From assembly GCA_001776425.1 (NCBI GenBank), contig MFBN01000006.1, forward strand, positions 1-11,296: a stretch of 11,296 nt of DNA, in the 5' to 3' direction. Both the position numbers and the translations under genes were made by a program. The notes beneath the pieces are model-generated. The model had not been told where the DNA came from, did no database searches, and worked only from the letters and a program-made list of their open reading frames with translations. This document shows, one piece after another, positions 7,030-11,296 of this stretch (positions are counted from its first letter, which is position 1; every line of letters starts with the position of its first letter). The stretch comes from Candidatus Curtissbacteria bacterium RIFCSPLOWO2_01_FULL_37_9 (lineage in GTDB: Bacteria > Patescibacteriota > Microgenomatia > Curtissbacterales > GWA2-41-24).

Positions 7030-8461
7030 AAGGACTAACCACACTCTTGCAGTTAAAACGACAAAGGTGGAAATCCTCTCTTCAGAAGAAAGGTTACCGA
7101 TTAAAGTTAAAGAAGATGTATTTCTTGTCAGAGGAGCCAAAAGAGGTGCTATTTGCGATACAAATGCAGGTAACGTCTACTCCATCAATGAGTTTGCCGT
7201 TAAAGTAATAGCTGGACAGCAGGACGACCCCGAGTATCAAGCCCAGCTCCAACAAATGGGCCTTACCAACGGTGAGCGGCCAGTACCTCAAGAGGTAAAA
7301 AGGGCAGAACCAAAATTAAACTTTGTCTGGTTTGAAATAATAAGCGACGATTGCAACGAAAGTTGCGCACATTGTTATGCAGAAAGTATGCCACCCTCTC
7401 ATCGCAAAGCACTAGGAATTGAAAATGGCGACAACCCTCAAATTTTAGACCCCAGACCAAAACTTAAAGTTGAAGAGTGGCAAAGACTGATTAGGGAAGC
7501 CTTTGATCTTGGTTGCCGTCAATGTCAGTTTATCGGAGGCGAACCGTTTGTCTATCACGATGGCGGCAAAAGAGTTATCGACCTCGCAGCCTATGCCAAA
7601 GAAGTAGGTTTTGAATTTATCGAAATCTTTACTAACGCCACACTACTTAATACGGGCACAATCCAAAGAATTAAAGAACTTGGGGTACACATGGCTGTTT
7701 CCCTTTATTCTTCAGTACCAGATGTCCATAACTCAATTACCCATCTTCCTAGAAGTCATCAGATGACTACCAACAATCTAAAACGCCTAAAAGAGGCCGA
7801 GGTGCCCACTCGAGTTGAAAGCGTTCTCATGCACGCAAACCAACATACTGTGGCGCAAACAATGATCTTTATCGATGAACTTGGCTTCGAACCGCACAAT
7901 CCAGATGTTTTAAGGCCCAAAGGCAGAGGAGATAATCCAGAAATTCAACCAGATGATGAATATCTTGTTAGGTATGGACTTATGCTTGGACCGAACTTCA
8001 GTGCACCAAAGAGAGTCTTCGAACGATATTCCTCTTCTCACAGCTGCCTTGCCGGTAAAATTACCATCACTGACCGAGGAGATATCCTTCCTTGTATCTT
8101 CTCAAGAGATCAAGTCACCGGCAATGTCGTTAAGGCAGGATCACTAAAGGCTGTTCTAGAAAAAGATCCAATTAATGATATTTGGACAACAACCAAAGAC
8201 GATGTTTTAGTTTGTCAGGACTGCGAATATCGCTATGTTTGCTTTGATTGTCGCCCTCTTTCTCAAGGCGCCAATGGTGGCCGTGAGTACCAAAGGGCAC
8301 CATATCCGCGCTGCACTTATAATCCCTATGAAGGCGAGTGGGGTGGCGGAACTTGGAAGCTGGATGAGAACGGAAACCCATATTACGATGAAACCTTAAA
8401 ACCAATTATCGAAAAAGTACGGTCCGATGGTAACTTGGGTGCTCAAACGAAAGGACACTAA
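7022..8461 (+). CDS. Radical SAM/SPASM peptide-modifying enzyme
   Basis: This is a radical S-adenosylmethionine enzyme of the SPASM type, whose relatives cross-link or otherwise modify ribosomal peptides. The ATG at 7022 is chosen over a TTG at 7001 because AAGGA (7009-7013) sits 8 bases before it; the product is 479 residues. Residues 20-90 (VFLVRGAKRGAICDTNAGNV inside) look like the PqqD/RRE-type leader-binding region often fused to such enzymes (inferred). The radical SAM core has CNESCAHC (Cys 111, 115, 118, the CxxxCxxC cluster ligands), GGEP (172-175) and the peptide-maturase-like SLYSSVPDVHNSITHLPRSH. The SPASM domain has seven cysteines: 342 and 358 (CX10GX4C), 398, 401, 407 and 410 (CX2CX5CX2C, where the family norm is CX2CX5CX3C) and 431, enough for two auxiliary Fe-S clusters. 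Its likely substrate is the Cys-x-Pro peptide encoded 22 bases downstream. Confidence 0.9.
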   Translation: MTERTNHTLAVKTTKVEILSSEERLPIKVKEDVFLVRGAKRGAICDTNAGNVYSINEFAVKVIAGQQDDPEYQAQLQQMGLTNGERPVPQEVKRAEPKLNFVWFEIISDDCNESCAHCYAESMPPSHRKALGIENGDNPQILDPRPKLKVEEWQRLIREAFDLGCRQCQFIGGEPFVYHDGGKRVIDLAAYAKEVGFEFIEIFTNATLLNTGTIQRIKELGVHMAVSLYSSVPDVHNSITHLPRSHQMTTNNLKRLKEAEVPTRVESVLMHANQHTVAQTMIFIDELGFEPHNPDVLRPKGRGDNPEIQPDDEYLVRYGLMLGPNFSAPKRVFERYSSSHSCLAGKITITDRGDILPCIFSRDQVTGNVVKAGSLKAVLEKDPINDIWTTTKDDVLVCQDCEYRYVCFDCRPLSQGANGGREYQRAPYPRCTYNPYEGEWGGGTWKLDENGNPYYDETLKPIIEKVRSDGNLGAQTKGH

Positions 8462-8467
8462 ACTTTT

Positions 8468-8478
8468 AAAGGAGGTGA
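8468..8478 (+). promoter_or_regulatory. Perfect Shine-Dalgarno for the Cys-x-Pro peptide
   Basis: AAAGGAGGTGA lies 5 bases before the ATG at 8484. It is one of the two strongest ribosome sites in the window and is much stronger than that of the radical SAM gene, consistent with a substrate needed in excess over its modifying enzyme. Confidence 0.8.
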
Positions 8479-8483
8479 GATAA

Positions 8484-8687
8484 ATGAAAGAAGCAGTCTT
8501 AGAGAAACCAACTATTGAACTAGTAACTCCGCCAATTACAATAGAAAATTGCAAACCAATTTGCGAACCTGTCTGCGCTCCTTCAATTTGGCCTAATTTT
8601 TGCGGACCCACCCAGTGTTCGCCCGCCAAAGATAGATGTAGCCCCGACTGTGGACCCGATACTAACTGTAGACCAAGCAACTGGTAA
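8484..8687 (+). CDS. Cys-x-Pro repeat peptide, putative RiPP precursor
   Basis: This 67-residue peptide begins with a cysteine-free, acidic/hydrophobic leader of about 22 residues (MKEAVLEKPTIELVTPPITI, then EN). The core has eight cysteines at 23, 27, 31, 40, 45, 52, 56 and 62, and each is followed two residues later by proline (CKP, CEP, CAP, CGP, CSP, CSP, CGP, CRP). Codons for Cys and Pro vary between repeats, so the pattern is kept at the protein level and is not a recent DNA repeat. The peptide ends in RPSNW. It follows the radical SAM/SPASM gene by 22 bases, has a perfect Shine-Dalgarno and ends in TAA. I infer a sactipeptide- or ranthipeptide-like precursor with thioether or other cysteine-centred links. 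There is no GG cleavage motif and no signal peptide. An unmodified metal-binding peptide is the main alternative. I know of no named family with this exact motif. Confidence 0.8.
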   Translation: MKEAVLEKPTIELVTPPITIENCKPICEPVCAPSIWPNFCGPTQCSPAKDRCSPDCGPDTNCRPSNW

Positions 8688-8704
8688 TCAATTTTTGATA
8701 TAAG

Positions 8705-8737
8705 TTACTTATTCCCGCTATGGAAAGCCTTGTGCAC
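8705..8737 (-). repeat. Xer-tail repeat R5 (3' end of the DUF5678 fusion)
   Basis: Read on the - strand these 33 bases encode VHKAFHSGNK and a TAA. It is one of five same-orientation copies of the recombinase 3' end (the others are at 9057, 10152, 10261 and 10323). It differs from R1 mainly at silent positions. Confidence 0.8.
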
Positions 8738-9031
8738 ATCGCGAAGTTGGGCGTTAGTTACATGAGTATAGATTTGGGTAGTGGATACGTTTTTGTAATT
8801 AGCTAAAAATAGTCTGGTGTTTTTCAATATTAAAGAATCGGCTTTGGGGATATAGGTAATACTCGGAGATTGACTGGGATATTTTTTATGAACCATCTCC
8901 AAAATTTTTTGTGCTTGTTTGCCGGTGCGAGCGGTATAGATTTCACCCCCAAGGACAATTACATGTTTCCCTTTATACTTTGGTTCACTGAATATTTTAA
9001 ACATTAAGTCATCAGCTCTACTTGTTCTCAT
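8705..9031 (-). CDS. DUF5678-like domain fused to Xer recombinase tail
   Basis: This 108-residue ORF joins two unrelated parts. Residues 12-67 (KYKGKHVIVLGGEIYTARTG, then a helix and SITYIPKA) look like the small DUF5678 domain of unknown function. From about residue 72, and clearly from 80, it follows the C-terminus of the full recombinase at 10323-11255 (NVSTTQIYTHVTN, then VHKAFHSGNK at 99-108). Tyr88 corresponds to the catalytic tyrosine, but the conserved His before it is Tyr79 here, and all other catalytic residues are missing, so it cannot be a recombinase. The fusion is in frame, with the DUF5678 stop codon lost. A TAAAAT at 9041-9046 lies 9 bases before the start; no Shine-Dalgarno is visible. 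It may be a junction by-product or a working chimera. The DUF5678 assignment is from pattern memory. Confidence 0.65.
   Translation of the reverse strand: MRTSRADDLMFKIFSEPKYKGKHVIVLGGEIYTARTGKQAQKILEMVHKKYPSQSPSITYIPKADSLILKNTRLFLANYKNVSTTQIYTHVTNAQLRDVHKAFHSGNK
8754..8794 (-). repeat. Near-identical 41-bp core shared with xer (copy 2)
   Basis: Bases 8754-8785 are identical to 10372-10403 (32 of 32) and, with one mismatch, the match extends to 8794/10412. It encodes NVSTTQIYTHVTN with the catalytic tyrosine. On both sides the two genes diverge at silent sites, so this block stands out as recently shared DNA. Confidence 0.8.
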
Positions 9032-9056
9032 TCTGGCATTATTTTACTCTAAAAAA

Positions 9057-9080
9057 TTACTTATTGCCACTATGAAATGC
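9057..9080 (-). repeat. Xer-tail repeat R4, abutting the Fic stop codon
   Basis: On the - strand these 24 bases encode AFHSGNK and a TAA. The copy begins at the base directly after the Fic TGA (9081-9083), a sharp junction with no spacer, and is shorter than the other copies by three codons. It lies 25 bases upstream of the DUF5678-fusion start. Confidence 0.75.
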
Positions 9081-10067
9081 TCATTTGATTTTTACCCTGT
9101 AATATCTTCCCTTTGTCTCTCCGCTTTTTTCAATAAGTTTACGATCCAGAAGTTTCTTCAAATCCCAGCGCAGTGTCCTTTCGGGAACCCTAGTAAACCT
9201 TCTTCTTATCATATCAAAGGAGACCACTCTATGATCGCCAATTATGCTGTATATTTCTTCCTGTCTTGGGGGTAAAAACACTTTTTGGTCCTTTTCCAGT
9301 TCTTGGTCAATTTGCGCTTTTATTGCTTGAATCTGCTGCCAAAAAGCCTCGAGCATAAAAAGCAAATAATCATCTGTATTTCCCAAGCCTTTATCCAGAT
9401 AAAAATAATAATCATCTTTGTGGTTGTCCAAATACTCCTCGAAGGGTACAGTAAAAGTAAAATCCCATCCTCGAGCTTTTAAAATCGCGGCGATAAGAAG
9501 CCTGCCTACTCTTCCGTTCCCGTCTAAAAAGGGGTGGATCTTTTCAAAAACAAGGTGGGCAACAAATGCGGCAATTATGGGAAATTTTTCCCTGTCGGAA
9601 TTAACGAATGACAATAAACTGTCCAGCAATTTAGAAATTGCCGAGGGCGCGGGCGGCATGTATACGGCAACACCTGCCTGGTTGAAAATCGCACTTACTT
9701 CATGCCTAAAATTGCCTGCATCGCCGCTGATATTTTTAAGAGAATATGCGTGAAGCCGCAAAAGAAGATCTTTTGTTATATCAGAGCTTTTAACATTCCC
9801 GTCTATAAATTTAATTGCCTTTATAATATTGAATACTTCGAGTTTCTTTTGGGATTTTGTATAACCTGCTTCTACATCGGCAAGTTCCAGCGGGTTTCCC
9901 TCAATTCGGGCGGAAAAAAGAGAACTTTTTAAAAGACAAACCCTTTGGATCTTTTCCTTTAGCGGCTTTGGCAGATTAAGAGAAGCAAGATGTATGCGTT
10001 GAGACTCAATTTGAGCAATATGCACAATCATTTCCCCTGTTACCGCATAAGAAGGGGGAATTTTCAT
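9081..10067 (-). CDS. fic: Fic-domain AMP-transferase with C-terminal winged helix
   Basis: Fic proteins usually transfer AMP from ATP to a Ser, Thr or Tyr of a target protein. This 328-residue copy has the complete catalytic motif HPFLDGNGRVGR (178-189; His178 as base, GNGR for phosphates). It also has an N-terminal inhibitory helix SARIEGN (52-58), matching (S/T)xxxE(G/N) with Glu56 as the residue that blocks productive ATP binding, so it is a self-inhibited class II Fic. Residues 277-328 (PPRQEEIYSII, VPERTLRWDLKKLLDRKLIE) form a DeoR-like winged helix, suggesting DNA binding. The start has no Shine-Dalgarno but follows a -10-like TAATAT by 6 bases, and decamer iterons cover this promoter, so self-regulation is plausible. 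No separate antitoxin gene is seen. A recombinase-tail repeat sits directly against its stop codon. The target protein is unknown. Confidence 0.93.
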   Translation of the reverse strand: MKIPPSYAVTGEMIVHIAQIESQRIHLASLNLPKPLKEKIQRVCLLKSSLFSARIEGNPLELADVEAGYTKSQKKLEVFNIIKAIKFIDGNVKSSDITKDLLLRLHAYSLKNISGDAGNFRHEVSAIFNQAGVAVYMPPAPSAISKLLDSLLSFVNSDREKFPIIAAFVAHLVFEKIHPFLDGNGRVGRLLIAAILKARGWDFTFTVPFEEYLDNHKDDYYFYLDKGLGNTDDYLLFMLEAFWQQIQAIKAQIDQELEKDQKVFLPPRQEEIYSIIGDHRVVSFDMIRRRFTRVPERTLRWDLKKLLDRKLIEKSGETKGRYYRVKIK

Positions 10068-10070
10068 AAA

Positions 10071-10129
10071 GGTATATTACCATATATTGCCTTATATTAC
10101 CGTATCTTGCCGTAAGTTGCCGAAAATTG
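10071..10129 (-). promoter_or_regulatory. Decamer iterons over the Fic promoter
   Basis: Five to six tandem 10-base units, roughly C(G/T)TATATT(A/G)C on the + strand, run from 10071 to about 10129, ending 3 bases from the Fic start. On the - strand each unit reads about G(C/T)AATATA(C/A)G. One turn of DNA per unit would place a bound protein on one face of the helix. The unit nearest the gene contains TAATAT (10074-10079), 6 bases before the ATG, which fits a leaderless -10. I infer operator sites, with the Fic winged helix as first candidate. Confidence 0.65.
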
Positions 10130-10151
10130 AACCAGCAAGTGCAGCTGTTCG

Positions 10152-10184
10152 CTACTTATTCCCCGAATGAAACGCCTTGTGGAC
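10152..10184 (-). repeat. Xer-tail repeat R3
   Basis: On the - strand these bases encode VHKAFHSGNK and a TAG with its own silent changes (gcg, ttt, tcg, ggg). It is not part of any full gene. It merges at 10184 into a CCCTTCGA element exactly as R2 does. It lies about 20 bases upstream of the Fic iterons. Confidence 0.75.
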
Positions 10185-10311
10185 CCTTCGACTTCGCTTA
10201 CAATGAGTGCAACCGAAGTGCACAGGGCAAGCCCTTCGACAAGTTCAGTATGAACATCTCTCACTTATTGCCGCTATGGAAGGCTTTATGGACCCTTCGA
10301 TAAACTCAGGG
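10184..10311. repeat. Three dispersed CCCTTCGA...TCAGGGT-type elements
   Basis: Related elements begin at 10184 (CCCTTCGACTTCGCTTA), 10232 (CCCTTCGACAAGTTCAGTA) and 10293 (CCCTTCGATAAACTCAGGGT). The first and third start at the last base of tail repeats R3 and R2. I remember sequences close to CCCTTCGACAAGCTCAGGG as common dispersed intergenic repeats in several bacterial groups; that is recollection, not a search. The arms CCCT/AGGG give partial dyad symmetry. With the tail repeats they fill most of the 255-base gap between Fic and xer; nothing else coding is visible there. Confidence 0.6.
10261..10293 (-). repeat. Xer-tail repeat R2
   Basis: On the - strand these bases encode VHKAFHSGNK and a TGA. 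It lies 29 bases downstream of the xer stop codon and is followed (toward xer on the + strand) by a CCCTTCGA element. It is an orphan tail with no gene body. Confidence 0.75.
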
Positions 10312-10322
10312 TAAACTCTGCG

Positions 10323-10355
10323 TTATTTGTTACCACTATGAAAGGCTTTATGTAC
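10323..10355 (-). repeat. Xer-tail repeat R1 (3' end of the complete xer gene)
   Basis: These are the last ten codons plus TAA of the complete recombinase gene, encoding VHKAFHSGNK. It serves as the reference copy for R2 to R5, which differ from it mostly at third codon positions. Confidence 0.85.
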
Positions 10356-11255
10356 TTCTCGTAGCTGCTGATTAGTTACATGAGTATAGATTTGGGTAGT
10401 GGAAACGTTTTTATGGCCTAACATTTCCTGAACACTTCTTAAATCCGCTCCGTTTATTAAAAGATCCGTAGCAAACGAGTGCCTAAAAACGTGCGGCGTA
10501 GCCTTAACAGGCAAACGGGCACGGCGCACGTATTTTTCGATAAGGCGCTGAACCGATCTGGGAGTAAGTCGTAATTTTTCACTATTTTCAACCGGCTCCT
10601 GATTACCGGCATAACGGATAAAAAGCGGCTTATAGCGGTCTGTACGCTTTGCAATATATTTTTCCAGCCAAATAGCGGCTGTATCGGAAAGAAAAACTAC
10701 TCGTGCCTTGCCGCCTTTTCCGATTACTCCAAATTCCTTACGCTCCAAATTGACTTGATCAATATTTAGCTTAACAAGTTCGGAAACTCTCAAACCGGTT
10801 GAAAAAAGCATTTCCATTATCGCCTTATCCCTAATTCCACGCTCAGCAGAGACATCCGGCTGGTTAACCAAGCGCTCAACCTGTTCCCGATCCAGAAATT
10901 TTAAAGAACGGCTTTCGGTCTTAGGCAGTTCAATCTTATCCGGAGAAACAACTTTAAAATCCTTCCTTATTAAATACTTTAAAAAAGATCTAAGGGCAAT
11001 AACATAGTAATTCTGGGTGACTTTTTTAAGGGGTAAGTTACCGTTTGGACTGTTATAATGGGCTAAATACACACGATATTTACGAATTAGCTCAACTGTT
11101 AAATCCTGTGGTTTGGTAATAGGGGAGTTGGATTTTGACCATTTATAAAAATTGTCCAGATAATGACGATAGTCACGAATAGTTAGGGGAGAAAGATTAC
11201 GTTCAACTTCTAAATATTCTAAAAATTCATTAACCAAAGCAGATAAGTGAAACAT
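10323..11255 (-). CDS. Xer-type tyrosine recombinase/integrase
   Basis: This is a complete site-specific tyrosine recombinase of 310 residues, close to the 295-310 usual for XerC/XerD. The N-terminal SAM-like DNA-binding domain spans about 4-100 (NEFLEYLEVERNLSPLTIRD). The catalytic domain shows all active-site residues: Arg156 (STGLRVSEL), Lys180 or Lys183 in the GKGGKAR hairpin, His255 and Arg258 (TPHVFRHSFA), His281 (LGHKN) and nucleophile Tyr290 (TTQIYTHV). It may act as the chromosome-dimer resolvase of a single-recombinase system or as an integrase. Four further copies of its own 3' end downstream, next to a Fic gene and a chimeric ORF, favour a role in local DNA exchange. A TTGACA/TACACT promoter ends 6 bases before the ATG, so the transcript is probably leaderless. 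Confidence 0.93.
   Translation of the reverse strand: MFHLSALVNEFLEYLEVERNLSPLTIRDYRHYLDNFYKWSKSNSPITKPQDLTVELIRKYRVYLAHYNSPNGNLPLKKVTQNYYVIALRSFLKYLIRKDFKVVSPDKIELPKTESRSLKFLDREQVERLVNQPDVSAERGIRDKAIMEMLFSTGLRVSELVKLNIDQVNLERKEFGVIGKGGKARVVFLSDTAAIWLEKYIAKRTDRYKPLFIRYAGNQEPVENSEKLRLTPRSVQRLIEKYVRRARLPVKATPHVFRHSFATDLLINGADLRSVQEMLGHKNVSTTQIYTHVTNQQLREVHKAFHSGNK
10372..10412 (-). repeat. Near-identical 41-bp core shared with the DUF5678 fusion (copy 1)
   Basis: This segment of xer encodes the active-site tyrosine region and matches 8754-8794 at 40 of 41 bases, including silent positions, while the neighbouring codons on both sides differ freely. It is a candidate crossover zone or a recent gene-conversion tract. 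Confidence 0.8.
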
Positions 11256-11261
11256 GAATTA

Positions 11262-11291
11262 AGTGTAACGGGTAGGGAAGTATTATGTCAA
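11262..11291 (-). promoter_or_regulatory. xer promoter, leaderless geometry
   Basis: On the - strand a perfect TTGACA (11286-11291) is followed after 18 bases by TACACT (11262-11267), and the ATG begins 6 bases later at 11255. Transcription would start at or beside the A of the ATG, and no Shine-Dalgarno exists. The Fic start has the same 6-base distance from its -10. Confidence 0.65.
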
Positions 11292-11296
11292 TATTC

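Noticed and set aside
6531..7036. Shared MTERT start of the 135-residue protein and the radical SAM enzyme taken as a common signal or leader.
   Set aside because: The match is only five residues with no further similarity; chance or minor start-region copying is enough.
8396..8680. 94-codon open frame on the - strand across the Cys-x-Pro gene.
   Set aside because: It is composed of antisense of the Cys/Pro codons, has no ribosome site and crosses two sense genes.
8687..8699. ATCAA-TTT-TTGAT hairpin after the Cys-x-Pro gene as a terminator.
   Set aside because: The stem is only five AT-rich pairs with no T tract after it; too weak to call.
10152..10355. CRISPR array, considered because of several similar short units in a row.
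   Set aside because: The units are unevenly spaced, encode a recombinase tail with silent differences, and have no cas gene or regular spacers.

Overview
The window looks like a piece of a Candidate Phyla Radiation (Patescibacteria) chromosome, most likely of the Microgenomates type. This is an inference from A-rich coding, compact spacing, short Lys/Ile-rich proteins, promoters placed so close to start codons that transcripts would be nearly leaderless, and a very characteristic Xer-like recombinase C-terminus. The standard genetic code fits: TAA, TAG and TGA all serve as stops, and glycines are written GGN. No taxonomic search was possible.

The left half (1-6030, + strand) is a housekeeping block. 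It holds the 3' part of a ribokinase-family sugar kinase (start outside the window), a full-length carbamoyl-phosphate synthase large subunit (carB) whose motifs read like the eukaryotic CAD type, and a 614-residue protein with a GHMP-kinase core and an unrecognised C-terminal domain.

The middle (6106-8687, + strand) is an accessory cluster that I read as a ribosomally made, post-translationally modified peptide (RiPP) locus. At its end, a radical SAM/SPASM enzyme is followed 22 bases later by a 67-residue peptide. All eight cysteines of that peptide, and only those, sit in a Cys-x-Pro motif, behind a perfect Shine-Dalgarno sequence. Upstream lie a 71-residue helical protein, a small ORF interrupted by TGA, a 135-residue unknown protein with a strong internal start site, and a second partial copy of the 71-residue protein's tail that runs into the radical SAM start. 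No transporter, peptidase or immunity gene is visible.

The right part (8705-11296, - strand) holds a complete Xer-type tyrosine recombinase, a Fic AMP-transferase with a winged-helix tail, and a DUF5678-like domain fused in frame to the recombinase's C-terminal tyrosine segment. Each of these genes ends in, or directly abuts, the DNA encoding the same recombinase tail (residues VHKAFHSGNK or part of it, then a stop). Two more tail copies lie in the spacer between the recombinase and Fic genes, giving five copies in one orientation. The layout resembles a cassette array (gene plus 3' recombination site, recombinase at the head) or a pile-up of serial integrations into the 3' end of a xer gene. 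Decamer iterons cover the Fic promoter.

The two most interesting signals are the Cys-x-Pro peptide with its radical SAM maturase and the Xer-tail cassette array.
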